Below are positions 19,062 through 27,891 of a stretch of DNA of 64,000 nucleotides, one piece after another. A model generated the notes under the pieces. It was not told where the DNA came from and ran no database searches. It worked only from the letters and a program-made list of their open reading frames with translations. Within the stretch, counting starts at the first letter, position 1, and each line of letters begins with the position of its first letter. The translations under genes and the position numbers were made by a program. The stretch is from the NCBI RefSeq assembly GCF_002951835.1, contig NZ_CP019448.1, positions 558,001 to 622,000 of the forward strand, given 5' to 3'. Origin of the DNA: Simonsiella muelleri ATCC 29453. GTDB lineage: Bacteria; Pseudomonadota; Gammaproteobacteria; Burkholderiales; Neisseriaceae.

Positions 19062-20051
19062 ATGTTGCCCAAACGCACGCTATCCATTGCCCCGATGTTG
19101 GATTGGACTGACCGCCATTACCGCTATATGGCACGACAAATTACAAAAAATACATGGCTTTACACCGAAATGATAAACGCAGGTGCCATTATTCACGGCG
19201 ACCCAAACCGATTTTTATTGAAAAATGAATGCGAAAATCCCATCGCACTCCAACTTGGTGGCAGCGATTCTGCCGATTTAGCCAAAGCCGCCGCCAAAGC
19301 CGCACAATATGGTTATGATGAAATCAATTTAAATTGTGGCTGTCCCAGTCCGCGTGTGCAAAAAGGAGCGTTTGGTGCGTGTTTGATGAATGAAGTGAAT
19401 TTGGTTTCAGGCTGCCTGAACGCCATACAAGACGCTGCTCCCAATTGCGACATCACGATTAAACACCGCATTGGTTTGGATAAACAAACGGAATATCAGC
19501 CACTTGCAGATTTTGTTGGTGAATTGGCACGAAGCACAAATTGTCGCACGTTTATTGTTCATGCGCGAAATGCGTGGTTAGACGGTTTGTCACCGAAAGA
19601 AAATCGCGATGTGCCGCCGCTGCGCTATGATTATGTTTATCAATTAAAACAAGAGTTTGTTGATTTAGAAATCATCATTAACGGCGGAATTACCACTAAC
19701 GAACAAATTCATCAACATTTACAATATGTTGATGGTGTAATGGTAGGGCGTGAAGCATATCACAATCCGATGCTGATGAAATCTTGGGATGCGCAATTTT
19801 ATGGCGATACTACGCCTGAAATCACGTATGATGAATTGATAAATCGTTTATACGATTATGCAAAAATTCAATTAGCTGCTAATCGCGGCACAATATTGCG
19901 ACATATGGCGCGACATTATTTGGGATTGATGCACGGTTTGCATGGGGCGCGAACGTGGCGGCGCATGTTGTCCGATGCTGATTTATTGAAATCAAATCGC
20001 GCTGAATTGTTGTTGGAGGCTTTGGCAATGGTACGAGAAGATTCCCATTGA
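19062..20051 (+). CDS. dusA: tRNA-dihydrouridine(20/20a) synthase DusA
   Basis: This flavoenzyme reduces U20/U20a in the tRNA D-loop. The start at 19062 gives 329 residues beginning close to S-I-A-P-M-L-D-W-T-D, the FMN-binding N-terminus of DusA. The active-site cysteine region is N-L-N-C-G-C-P-S (90-97). N-G-G-I and V-M-V-G-R-E-A-Y complete the TIM-barrel phosphate site. A frame open to 18993 would translate a DUS and is rejected. Confidence 0.96.
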   Translation: MLPKRTLSIAPMLDWTDRHYRYMARQITKNTWLYTEMINAGAIIHGDPNRFLLKNECENPIALQLGGSDSADLAKAAAKAAQYGYDEINLNCGCPSPRVQKGAFGACLMNEVNLVSGCLNAIQDAAPNCDITIKHRIGLDKQTEYQPLADFVGELARSTNCRTFIVHARNAWLDGLSPKENRDVPPLRYDYVYQLKQEFVDLEIIINGGITTNEQIHQHLQYVDGVMVGREAYHNPMLMKSWDAQFYGDTTPEITYDELINRLYDYAKIQLAANRGTILRHMARHYLGLMHGLHGARTWRRMLSDADLLKSNRAELLLEALAMVREDSH

Positions 20052-20186
20052 TTTTCAATTTGAACAGACGATGTGCCTTAACAAAATAATCCATAAAAAT
20101 CATTACCTAAAATCTCAAACCTTGATTTTCAGGCAGCATGAAACCATATTGGCTAGCCTAACACATCAATAAAGAAAGCAATTTAA

Positions 20187-21065
20187 ATGAATCAACGAAC
20201 TCGTTTTATATTTGACCAAATGCCCATTCGTGGTTTGCACGTCCAAGCGCAAGAAGTCTGGCAACATATTGTAGCGCGAAAAAATTATCCTGTTGCCGTT
20301 CGCCGTGCTTTGGGGGAATTGTTGGCGGCTGGGGCTTTGTTGTCAAGCAATTTGAAAATTGAGGGCACGCTGATTGTGCAAGTTCAGGGACGGGGTATTT
20401 TGAAAATGCTGGTTGTGGAAGCCACTTCCGAACACACACTCCGCGCCACCGCACGTTGGGACGAAACCGCTGCCATCGCTGATGATTCAGATTTGGCGCA
20501 ATTATTGGGTGATGACGGTGTGTTTGTGCTGACAGTGCAACCAAAAAATAGTGAACCATGGCAAGGTGTTGTACCACTAGAAGGCAGCAGCATTGCTGAG
20601 ATGTTAATGAATTACATGGCACGTTCCGAGCAATTAGAAACGCGCATCATGTTGGCGGCGGACGACCAGCAAATTGGCGGTTTGTTGTTGCAAAGGCTGC
20701 CTGAAGAAACACAAGATGATGATGCATGGCAACATATTTGCACATTAGCCGATACTTTGACCGCTGCTGAATTATTGAATTTAGACGCACAAAACGTGTT
20801 GTATCGCTTGTTCCATGAAACACCGCCACGCGTATTTCCAGCAGAAAATTTGGAATTTGCGTGTACTTGTTCGCGTGGTAAGGTAAGTGATATGTTGCTG
20901 TTATTGGGTGGAGAAGAAGTGGGGAGTGTGGTAGCACAAGAAGGCAGTATCACGGTGGATTGTGATTTTTGCCATGAGCAATATACATTTGATGAACAAG
21001 ATGTCCATGCTTTATTTGGTATGGATATTGTCGCTGCGTGCAAGCAGACAAACACAATTATTTAG
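20187..21065 (+). CDS. hslO: Redox-regulated chaperone Hsp33
   Basis: Hsp33 is a holdase activated when its zinc cysteines oxidise. The C-terminal redox switch is present as C-T-C (near residue 229) and C-D-F-C (near 263), matching the C-x-C and C-x-x-C ligands. The N-terminal domain contains the L-L-S-S-N-L-K-I and Q-V-Q-G-R-G stretches typical of the family. At 292 residues the length is normal. Miniature repeats and a DUS hairpin follow. Confidence 0.96.
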   Translation: MNQRTRFIFDQMPIRGLHVQAQEVWQHIVARKNYPVAVRRALGELLAAGALLSSNLKIEGTLIVQVQGRGILKMLVVEATSEHTLRATARWDETAAIADDSDLAQLLGDDGVFVLTVQPKNSEPWQGVVPLEGSSIAEMLMNYMARSEQLETRIMLAADDQQIGGLLLQRLPEETQDDDAWQHICTLADTLTAAELLNLDAQNVLYRLFHETPPRVFPAENLEFACTCSRGKVSDMLLLLGGEEVGSVVAQEGSITVDCDFCHEQYTFDEQDVHALFGMDIVAACKQTNTII

Positions 21066-21066
21066 T

Positions 21067-21128
21067 GATTATCGTGCTTTAAAAATTGAAAAATGCTACT
21101 GTGCTATTTTTACTTTAAACGACCATAA
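21067..21128. repeat. Degraded TATAG-type miniature repeat
   Basis: A shortened relative of the 11359/17624/35724 repeats. The right end, TTTACTTTAAACGACCATAAA, is recognisable. The left end, ATCGTGCTTTAAAAATT, begins just after the hslO stop. Confidence 0.5.
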
Positions 21129-21138
21129 ATACAGCCTG

Positions 21139-21310
21139 AAACCTTTGCAAAACCCAAAAATTAACCTAAATCTCGTCATTCCCGCGAATGCGGGAATCCA
21201 ATAGCAAAATTTAGATAATTGATTTTATTTGATTGATTAAAAATCTATTTAAGATTAAAAATGGATTACCGCCTACGCGGTAATGACGACGGATAGTTTT
21301 GCAAAGGTTT
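21139..21310. repeat. MITE-like repeat carrying dRS3-type palindromes, copy 1
   Basis: Ends AAACCTTTGCAAAAC and GTTTTGCAAAGGTTT are inverted complements. Inside are ATTCCC-N8-GGGAAT (21178-21197), the neisserial dRS3 consensus as I know it, and the variant ATTACC-N8-GGTAAT (21265-21284). A second copy in opposite orientation interrupts an IS remnant at 29973-30144. Confidence 0.85.
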
Positions 21311-21344
21311 CAGCCTGAAAACCAAAGATTTGGTTTTCAGGCTG
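21311..21344 (+). terminator. DUS hairpin terminator
   Basis: A perfect 16-bp stem, CAGCCTGAAAACCAAA against TTTGGTTTTCAGGCTG, followed by C and four T. It lies between hslO and the converging barrel gene. Confidence 0.75.
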
Positions 21345-21382
21345 CTTTTCATTGTTGAATCAATTAATCAATAAAGATTGGA

Positions 21383-21940
21383 TTATTTGAAGCGATAAGC
21401 CACACCTGCACTAACGGTGTTGCCACGCAATTTTAAGTCAGAAGCTGAACCATTGCCTTTTAAGCGACTGCCTTTTAAGCGACTGTGTACATATTCTGCA
21501 CCCAATTCAACATTATCGGTAACAGCATATTTTGCGCCCATACCTACACCATAACCATTTGCACGAGCGTCATCAAATTTGCTGTTGATGTATTCGGCTT
21601 TGGCATATGGCATCAAATCTTTGGTTACGCGATAACCTTGTTGATAGCCAATACTGTACTTATCTTTTTGTGAAATTTTCACGCCATTGGTATCAAATGC
21701 ATCAGATTTGTTCAAATTAGCTTTGGCTTCCACTGCGCCGACCAAATTGTTACCCATATCAAAGCCCACATCGCCTTTTAATACAGCGTTACGTGTGTTT
21801 TCACCAGAGATGCTGTTTTTGATTTTGTATTTGGTGGTTTCAATGTTTGTGCCAACAGATGCGCCAGTGAATGTGTCTGCTGCCATCGCTGCGGCTGGAA
21901 TTAAAGTACTCAAAATAAACACGGCTAATTGTTTTTTCAT
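21383..21940 (-). CDS. Outer-membrane beta-barrel protein (porin-like)
   Basis: The start at 21940 follows GGAGAAA and gives 185 residues. A Sec signal peptide ends A-M-A-A near residue 21. The mature chain alternates polar and hydrophobic residues, as in small eight-stranded barrels, and ends A-G-V-A-Y-R-F-K, close to the usual terminal aromatic. Glycine-tyrosine-rich strands such as Y-G-V-G-M-G-A-K-Y support this. A 15-bp tandem duplication (21456-21485) codes for S-R-L-K-G twice in an apparent surface loop. The exact family and ligand are unknown. Confidence 0.75.
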   Translation of the reverse strand: MKKQLAVFILSTLIPAAAMAADTFTGASVGTNIETTKYKIKNSISGENTRNAVLKGDVGFDMGNNLVGAVEAKANLNKSDAFDTNGVKISQKDKYSIGYQQGYRVTKDLMPYAKAEYINSKFDDARANGYGVGMGAKYAVTDNVELGAEYVHSRLKGSRLKGNGSASDLKLRGNTVSAGVAYRFK

Positions 21941-22141
21941 GATGTTTCTCCAAGGATTTGTTAAATGTCGCTGTGTTGCGATGAAATGAATTATGCCCAA
22001 GTTTTTTTATTTTGGACAGGTGTCAAATGATACTTTAACTCGCTTTTGTGCTTCTTAACCGCTTTAATTATTTTGTAAATAAATTGCATGAGTTGTGCGA
22101 AATTTTGTTTATAAGAAATCATTCGGCAACAATTCAATCCA

Positions 22142-23476
22142 TCATGCACCCAAAAACCAAAATTTTGCCAACCAACACACCGCCACTAACCAAACCATGG
22201 GTGGTACGTCTTTGCGTCGCCCACAACACAATTTAATCGCTGCATAGCTAATAAATCCTAACGCAATCCCATCTGCAATCGAATAAGTGAATGGCATTCC
22301 TGCAATCGTGATAAATGCGGGTGCGGCTTCAGTCATGTCGTGCCAGTCAATTTCAGTTGCCGAGCGCAACATTTGCACGCCAATGTACAACAATGCTGGT
22401 GCAGTCGCAAATGCAGGCACGGCCTTTGCCAATGGCGAAAACCACAAACACGCCAGCATCAATACCCCCACCGTTATCGCCGTCAAACCCGTCCGTCCGC
22501 CAGCTGCCACACCAGAGGCACTCTCCACATAGGGTGTGGTAGACGATGTTCCCAAAAGTGCACCTGTTACAATGGCTGTACTGTCTGCGAATAAGACTTT
22601 TTTCAAGCGTGGTAAATGTCCATTATTGTCCAACAATCCTGCCCGATGCGCCACGCCCACCAGCGTTCCTGTGCTGTCAAACAAATCTACCAAGAAAAAC
22701 ACAAAAATGACCGCAATCATGCTGCCTGAAAATAACCCATTGAAATCCAATTGCATCATAGTTGGCGTAAGAGACGGCACAGCCGATACCACCCCGTCAA
22801 ATTGTGTTAAACCACACATTGCCGCCAACACGGTAATCAGCAAAATGCTGATAATCATCGCACCGCGTACCCGAAAATAATCCAACGACACCATCATAAA
22901 AAAGCCCAATAACGCAAAAATGACAGGTAAATTAGGGGTTTTGATGCCGTCTTTAATTTCGTATAAATTGTTCATTTTCAATAATGTGGCTTCGCTGGCA
23001 ATAACCACCCCCGAGCCTTTGAGCGCAATTAATGCCAAAAACAAACCAATCCCAGCCGCAATCGCCATTTTTAAACTCATAGGCAATGCATTTACCAGCA
23101 TTTCACGGATTTTAAAGAAACTAAACAAAATAAAAATCACGCCCGACACAAACACCGCCGCCAACGCAATTTGCCAACTTACGCCCATGCCTTTGACTAC
23201 ACTAAACGTAAAATACGCGTTCAAGCCCATACCAGGGGCGAGCGCAATTGGATAATTTGCCAAGAAACCCATTATGAAACAACCGATTGCAGCAGAAATG
23301 CACGTTGCCACAAATACTGCGCCAAAATCCATGCCCGTGATGGACAAAATGGCTGGGTTCACGATAACGATGTAGCACATGGTCAAAAAAGTGGTAAAAC
23401 CTGCCAAAATTTCCGTGCGGACATTGGTTTGGTTTTCGGATAATTTGAATACGCGTTCTAATATTGAATGAGCCAT
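22142..23476 (-). CDS. NCS2-family purine permease (AzgA-like)
   Basis: This 444-residue inner-membrane transporter has about 13 helices. The N-terminus (F-K-L-S-E-N-Q-T-N-V-R-T-E-I-L-A-G-F-T-T), A-P-G-M-G-L-N-A-Y-F near residue 80 and G-T-S-S-T-T-P-Y-V-E-S near residue 310 match adenine/guanine/hypoxanthine proton symporters. Substrate choice cannot be read from sequence. No purine gene adjoins it. The 280 bp before asd contain one DUS and AT-rich DNA. Confidence 0.9.
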   Translation of the reverse strand: MAHSILERVFKLSENQTNVRTEILAGFTTFLTMCYIVIVNPAILSITGMDFGAVFVATCISAAIGCFIMGFLANYPIALAPGMGLNAYFTFSVVKGMGVSWQIALAAVFVSGVIFILFSFFKIREMLVNALPMSLKMAIAAGIGLFLALIALKGSGVVIASEATLLKMNNLYEIKDGIKTPNLPVIFALLGFFMMVSLDYFRVRGAMIISILLITVLAAMCGLTQFDGVVSAVPSLTPTMMQLDFNGLFSGSMIAVIFVFFLVDLFDSTGTLVGVAHRAGLLDNNGHLPRLKKVLFADSTAIVTGALLGTSSTTPYVESASGVAAGGRTGLTAITVGVLMLACLWFSPLAKAVPAFATAPALLYIGVQMLRSATEIDWHDMTEAAPAFITIAGMPFTYSIADGIALGFISYAAIKLCCGRRKDVPPMVWLVAVCWLAKFWFLGA

Positions 23477-23756
23477 AATGATGCGATTTAAAGATAATGA
23501 TAAAAAATGAAATTATATAACCAAATATACATTCAATCATGAAAATATACATTTGATTCGCGTTTTCAGGCAGCCTGAAAATTAAATATTCAATAAAATC
23601 AATTAATTTAATGGGTAATTTATATTTTTTGTGTGTGTCATTTAATTGATGAATATTGGGTTTTGCAAAGGTCTTTATTTGCATATAAAATTCTTTACTT
23701 TTACGAATGAAATGGTTAAAAGAGAACTTTTTCCTTAAACTAAATCGGAGATAACG

Positions 23757-24872
23757 ATGAAAAAAGTTGGTTTTGTTGGTTGGCGTGGCATGGTGGGTTC
23801 TGTGTTGATGCAACGTATGCGTGAAGAAAATGATTTTGCGCATATTCCTGAAGCGTATTTTTTTACCACGTCTAATGCAGGTGGTGCGGCTCCTGATTTT
23901 GGTCAAGCCGCCAAAACTTTGCTTGATGCCAATAATCTTGATGAATTGGCCAAAATGGATATTATTGTTACCTGTCAAGGTGGCGATTATACCAAAGCCA
24001 TTTTTGAACCCTTGCGAGCAAGTGGCTGGAATGGTTATTGGGTAGATGCCGCGTCCACATTACGCATGAAAGATGATGCCATCATTGTGCTTGACCCTGT
24101 GAATCGTAACGTGATTGACGCAGGTTTAAAAAATGGCGTAAAAAATTATGTGGGCGGCAATTGCACGGTGTCTTTGATGTTGATGGCGTTGGGTGGTTTG
24201 TTCCAAGATGGTTTGGTGGAATGGGCGAGCAGCATGACTTATCAGGCAGCATCGGGGGCAGGTGCAAAAAATATGCGCGAATTGATTTCAGGCATGGGCG
24301 CGGTTCACAGCCAAGTAGCGGCAGAATTAGCCGATCCAGCCAGCGCGATTTTGAATATTGATCGTAAAGTTTCGGACTTTTTGCGTTCGGATGCGTATCC
24401 CAAAGAAAATTTTGGTGTGCCACTTGCAGGCAGCCTGATTCCATGGATTGACGCAGATTTGGGTAATGGTCAATCCAAAGAAGAATGGAAAGGCGGTGTG
24501 GAAACCAATAAAATTTTGGGTAATCAACAACCTGTGATTGTGGAGGGTCTGTGTATTCGTGTGGGGGCGATGCGTTGCCACAGCCAAGCGATTACGCTGA
24601 AATTGAAACAAGATTTTCCTGTTAATGAGATTGAGCAAATCATCGCACGCGCCAATGATTGGACGAAAGTTGTACCCAATACCAAAGAAGCGTCGATTCA
24701 CGAACTCACACCAGCCGCCGTAACAGGCACGTTGACGACACCCGTTGGGCGTATTCGCAAATTGGCAATGGGCGGTGAATACATTAGCGCATTTACCGTA
24801 GGCGACCAATTATTGTGGGGTGCGGCTGAACCGATTCGCCGCGTGTTACGCATTATTTTGGGTAATTTGTAA
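23757..24872 (+). CDS. asd: Aspartate-semialdehyde dehydrogenase
   Basis: Asd reduces aspartyl phosphate to the semialdehyde that feeds lysine/diaminopimelate, methionine and threonine synthesis. The 371 residues begin with the NADP loop [10 protein letters not shown]. The catalytic cysteine is Cys136 in G-G-N-C-T-V-S. The catalytic His lies in the R-C-H-S-Q segment near residue 280. A GGAG ribosome-binding site precedes the ATG. dapB, the next-but-one enzyme of the same pathway, is 14 kb away. Confidence 0.97.
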   Translation: MKKVGFVGWRGMVGSVLMQRMREENDFAHIPEAYFFTTSNAGGAAPDFGQAAKTLLDANNLDELAKMDIIVTCQGGDYTKAIFEPLRASGWNGYWVDAASTLRMKDDAIIVLDPVNRNVIDAGLKNGVKNYVGGNCTVSLMLMALGGLFQDGLVEWASSMTYQAASGAGAKNMRELISGMGAVHSQVAAELADPASAILNIDRKVSDFLRSDAYPKENFGVPLAGSLIPWIDADLGNGQSKEEWKGGVETNKILGNQQPVIVEGLCIRVGAMRCHSQAITLKLKQDFPVNEIEQIIARANDWTKVVPNTKEASIHELTPAAVTGTLTTPVGRIRKLAMGGEYISAFTVGDQLLWGAAEPIRRVLRIILGNL

Positions 24873-24900
24873 TTTGAAACTTTTGCAAAACGCTGCATTT

Positions 24901-25039
24901 TAGAACCCGTGTTCATAAGATTGATAACTTGATTTTATTGGTAATTCTTGCAAATACAAGGCGGCTTTTTAAGCCAACGTGATAGGCGCATGAAGTGGTG
25001 ATAAAAGCAAGCTATTGAGATTATGAACACAGGTTCTTA
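24901..25039. repeat. MITE-like repeat, GTGTTCATAAGATTGATAAC family, copy 1
   Basis: The left end reads TAGAACCCGTGTTCATAAGA and the right end TTATGAACACAGGTTCTTA, with inner blocks TTGATAACTTGATTTTATTG and AAGCAAGCTATTGAGA. Copies 2 and 3 are at 35589-35684 and 41566-41658 (inverted). It shares the outermost TAGAACC with the 17446 family but not the interior. Confidence 0.85.
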
Positions 25040-25056
25040 ATTTAAAACAACTATAT

Positions 25057-25581
25057 TTATGATTGATTTGCCAAATGATTGTGGGCATTAATGTCCACTG
25101 CGTCCCAAGGATAATTAATCCACCAATCTTCCACTTCAATACCTGAAAAATAATGAATATTTTCGGGGATTGTGCCACGTTTTTCTTTTAATTTGTTGTG
25201 TAGTACCGCGAAACCAATTTCACCAAAATTTTCTTTTTGTAATTCGCGCAATACAAATTCGGCGGTAACGCGACTGTCGTCTACTTCGTCCACCACCAAA
25301 ATATTTTTGCCTTCAATTTGGTCTGGAATTGGGTTAAGCCATTGGGTTTTTTGGATTTCGTTTGCGGTTTTGCCACAGGATTCATTCAAATAATAAGCTG
25401 TACTCACCGTATAAATCGGAATGCCCAAAAAGCAGCGCAGCATACGTGCAGGAATAAAACCACCACCACCAATGGCAATCATGGCATCGTATTTCACACC
25501 AGAATGTTGAATTTGTTCGGCAATATGTTTCACGGTTTCGTGAATATTATCATAGGTATACCAAACTTTTTTCACAGACAT
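25057..25581 (-). CDS. Phosphoribosyltransferase family protein
   Basis: The start at 25581, behind GAGGAT, gives 174 residues. The PRPP-binding motif reads I-L-V-V-D-E-V-D-D-S-R-V-T near residue 100, and A-I-G-G-G-G-F-I-P near residue 37 is the flexible PPi loop. It most resembles purine salvage PRTases of the xanthine/guanine or hypoxanthine type; the acceptor base is not determinable. It lies downstream of rpmF on the same strand. Confidence 0.85.
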   Translation of the reverse strand: MSVKKVWYTYDNIHETVKHIAEQIQHSGVKYDAMIAIGGGGFIPARMLRCFLGIPIYTVSTAYYLNESCGKTANEIQKTQWLNPIPDQIEGKNILVVDEVDDSRVTAEFVLRELQKENFGEIGFAVLHNKLKEKRGTIPENIHYFSGIEVEDWWINYPWDAVDINAHNHLANQS

Positions 25582-25672
25582 TTTATTATCCTCAATTTCA
25601 CATACGACAAAAGCCAGCCGATATTGCAAACGCGCAATCGCTGCTGGCTTTAACTCTTCTATTCGCTAAAAA

Positions 25673-25852
25673 TTACTCGCCTTTGGCTTTCATCACTTTG
25701 CGACCACGGTACATACCGTTTGGAGAGATGTGGTGTGGGCGATGAACTTCGCCAGTTGCACTGTCAATAGATAATGCAGGCGCAGTTAGCGCATCGTGTG
25801 AACGGTGCATACCACGGCGTGATGGGGATTTTTTGTTTTGTTGAACAGCCAT
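25673..25852 (-). CDS. rpmF: 50S ribosomal protein L32
   Basis: A short gene of 59 codons. It begins [20 protein letters not shown], the unmistakable start of L32, and ends in a basic tail ([10 protein letters not shown]). No zinc Cys pairs are present, so it is the zinc-free form. It follows yceD by 28 bp, the widely conserved yceD-rpmF pair; plsX does not follow here. Confidence 0.97.
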   Translation of the reverse strand: MAVQQNKKSPSRRGMHRSHDALTAPALSIDSATGEVHRPHHISPNGMYRGRKVMKAKGE

Positions 25853-25880
25853 TTCAAACTCCTAAAAATAAAAGAAAATT

Positions 25881-26378
25881 TTAACTTTTTTTCAAACCAG
25901 CCAACACCGCAAAAGGATTGGGTTTGTCTTGATTGATTTTGTCTAAATGGTTGTTACCACATTGGTCGTGTTTAGGTGAAATGGGTAACGCCATTAGAAT
26001 TTGGTCTTCCAGCAAAGTGAATACATCCAGCTCATTTTCCAGCACCATGCCTTCCAATTCTTCATCGACAATCATGGCATCATCCAAATCTTGTTCACGA
26101 TGAAATAAGATAATGCGTACTTGTTCATCAAGTAAAAATTCGGTAGGTTGCATACATCGCTGACAATTTAATTTCAGGCTGCCTGAAACCGTCAAATCCA
26201 AAAACAGACGTTGCCACCTATCCATACCGCCTGTGATGGCGTAATGAATGTCGGTGGCTGTATCGGCAATGTCGGGCGACCAAGTGCGTTTGTCTAAATC
26301 TTGCAAAGAAACTGTACCTTGCAGTGTTTCTGCTTGTGTGGCAAACGCTTGTGGATCAATCAATGTTCGGTTTAACAT
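25881..26378 (-). CDS. yceD: YceD/DUF177 family protein (23S rRNA accumulation)
   Basis: This 165-residue acidic protein has the family's C-x-x-C (L-N-C-Q-R-C-M-Q near residue 74) and the D-E-E-L-E-G-M and L-E-D-Q-I-L-M-A-L-P-I-S-P segments leading to C-G-N near residue 143. YceD homologues are needed for 23S rRNA accumulation. An in-frame DUS gives V-S-G-S-L-K just before the first Cys. It forms a transcript with rpmF and is divergent from the Maf gene, as in many proteobacteria. Confidence 0.9.
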   Translation of the reverse strand: MLNRTLIDPQAFATQAETLQGTVSLQDLDKRTWSPDIADTATDIHYAITGGMDRWQRLFLDLTVSGSLKLNCQRCMQPTEFLLDEQVRIILFHREQDLDDAMIVDEELEGMVLENELDVFTLLEDQILMALPISPKHDQCGNNHLDKINQDKPNPFAVLAGLKKS

Positions 26379-26437
26379 AGGTGGCGCATGATATAATTTT
26401 CTTGTAATTCCGTCAATATTTTTTCAGGGGTTTTCAG

Positions 26438-27022
26438 ATGAGTTTAGGGATTATTTTGGCTTCCACTTCGGTTTTCAGACAACAGCAACTTAGCACATTA
26501 GGCATCAATTTTATCGCTGCCAAACCCATATTTGATGAAACGCCACTGGCTGATGAATCGGCAGCACATACGGCGTTTCGTTTGGCGGTGGGTAAGGCAC
26601 AATCATTGGCGCAGGTTTATCCGCAGCATTTGATTATTGGTGCGGACCAAGTGGCATGGTGTGGCGGCAAGCAGTTGGGCAAGCCAATGAGTGTGGCGAA
26701 AGCGCAAATCATGCTGGCAGAATTGTCGGGACAACAAATTGAATTTTATAGCGCAATTTGTTTGCTGAACACGTTTTCAGGCAGCCTGAAAACCCATGTG
26801 GATAAAACGGTGGTACAAATGCGTGAATTGTCCAGCGAACAAATTACGCGTTATTTGGCGCGTGAACCCGATGCGATTTTTTGTGCAGGTGCGGCGAAAA
26901 GTGAGGGTTTAGGTGCAGCGTTGTTGGTGCGGATAGATGGCTCTGACCCAAATGCATTGATTGGCTTGCCTATTTTTTGGCTGGTGTCGGCGTTGATGGA
27001 AAATGGTGTGGCGGTCATTTGA
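26438..27022 (+). CDS. Maf/YceF family nucleotide pyrophosphatase
   Basis: This 194-residue Maf protein hydrolyses non-canonical nucleoside triphosphates; the YceF branch prefers 7-methyl-GTP. It starts I-I-L-A-S-T-S-V-F-R, equivalent to the canonical A-S-x-S-x-x-R, and carries G-A-D-Q-V near residue 69 and G-K-P in the 80s. An in-frame DUS encodes F-S-G-S-L-K-T near residue 111. The divergent placement with yceD-rpmF supports the YceF branch. Confidence 0.9.
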   Translation: MSLGIILASTSVFRQQQLSTLGINFIAAKPIFDETPLADESAAHTAFRLAVGKAQSLAQVYPQHLIIGADQVAWCGGKQLGKPMSVAKAQIMLAELSGQQIEFYSAICLLNTFSGSLKTHVDKTVVQMRELSSEQITRYLAREPDAIFCAGAAKSEGLGAALLVRIDGSDPNALIGLPIFWLVSALMENGVAVI

Positions 27023-27082
27023 TTTTCAGGCAGCCTGAAGATATTTTAATGAATTAATAAAATAAATAATTGGTAAAAAAAT

Positions 27083-27112
27083 TGACGTTTACCCAAAAAA
27101 GCGTTTATATTG
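27083..27112 (+). promoter_or_regulatory. Possible promoter upstream of the IS-flanked gene
   Basis: TTGACG (27083-27088) and TATATT (27107-27112) are 18 bases apart. The -10 touches the outer end of the IS-like inverted repeat, so transcription would enter the element. Confidence 0.5.
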
Positions 27113-27215
27113 TACTTTCTGCGAAACCACAATTTTTCTAGGTTTTAGAATTTTGCTAAATCCTGTAATTGAGCGTGTTTTAAAAAATTGGGATTATTAT
27201 TTCGCAGGAAGTACA
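27113..27215. mobile_element. Solo IS-like end, left of the secreted-protein gene
   Basis: About 100 bp bounded by ACTTTCTGCGAAA and TTTCGCAGGAAGT. Its first 60 bp (27116-27172) recur inverted at 27757-27815 on the other side of the gene. The same TTTCGCAGGAAGTCTA end closes the transposase remnant at 30405-30419. Confidence 0.65.
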
Positions 27216-27679
27216 ATAAGGATATTACTATTAAAAAAATTATTGAGTACTTATTTTTATTTGGTTTATTACCACATACAGTATATGCTCAATCATTAAA
27301 TTTTGGAGGAAATTGGGAATATCATATTATTGGGTGCGATTATGAATCCATGGGACAATTTTCGTTTATCCCAAAAGGTAATAAAGTGTATGGTTCTTGG
27401 AGTGAAGGAAGCCCACAAGGTCAAGGTACCAGTGGCAAATTAAAGGGGGAAATTAAAAATAATAAATTATTGATTTGGCGATGTTCCGATGACGGTAATT
27501 CTTTATATCCAGAATGTCCATCTTATGAAAAAGAGCCGACAAGATATTTTATTAAAAATCAAAATTTTTTATCTAGCTATTCAAAATATGGAGATAAATT
27601 TCAGGAAGATTTTATGAAATTCCATAAGGTCAAAAAAGGGATTGAAATACCTACCCAAAAAGAGAAATGCAGGAATTAA
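27188..27679 (+). CDS. Small secreted protein of unknown function inside inverted IS ends
   Basis: I do not recognise this 163-residue protein. A hydrophobic signal (residues 16-34) ends T-V-Y-A before Q-S-L-N-F-G-G-N-W. The mature part is strand-rich, with W-S-E-G, a G-K-L-K-G-E-I turn and four cysteines that could form two disulfides, as in small periplasmic beta-barrels. The first 10 codons lie inside an IS end, so the native start was probably replaced; AAGGATATT at 27220 precedes the signal sequence but no ATG follows. The region is more AT-rich than its neighbours. Confidence 0.55.
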   Translation: MGLLFRRKYNKDITIKKIIEYLFLFGLLPHTVYAQSLNFGGNWEYHIIGCDYESMGQFSFIPKGNKVYGSWSEGSPQGQGTSGKLKGEIKNNKLLIWRCSDDGNSLYPECPSYEKEPTRYFIKNQNFLSSYSKYGDKFQEDFMKFHKVKKGIEIPTQKEKCRN

Positions 27680-27756
27680 ATAACTATTTGTTAATTTTGT
27701 GAAGTGTTTTTATTTATGTCAAAAGGTATTGCTAAATTCAGAGTTTCAATCGACTG

Positions 27757-27822
27757 CTCCATTACAGGATTTAGCAAAATTCTAAAACCTAGAAAAATTG
27801 TGGTTTCACAGGAAGTCTATTT
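27757..27822. mobile_element. Inverted IS-like end, right of the secreted-protein gene
   Basis: Near-perfect inverted copy (about 55 bp) of 27116-27172, sharing the words GATTTAGCAAAATTCTAAAA and AATTGTGGTTTC and ending CACAGGAAGTCTATT. Together the two ends bracket a roughly 700-bp unit without a transposase. Confidence 0.7.
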
Positions 27823-27891
27823 TCTCAATTTCACCATCTGATTAATTGTTTCTCAGATGGTAAATTTATTTAAAAATCAAATAGTAAAATT

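Noticed and set aside
23477..23756. Lysine riboswitch upstream of asd
   Set aside because: The leader is short, AT-rich and shows none of the conserved helices or a terminator; no support.
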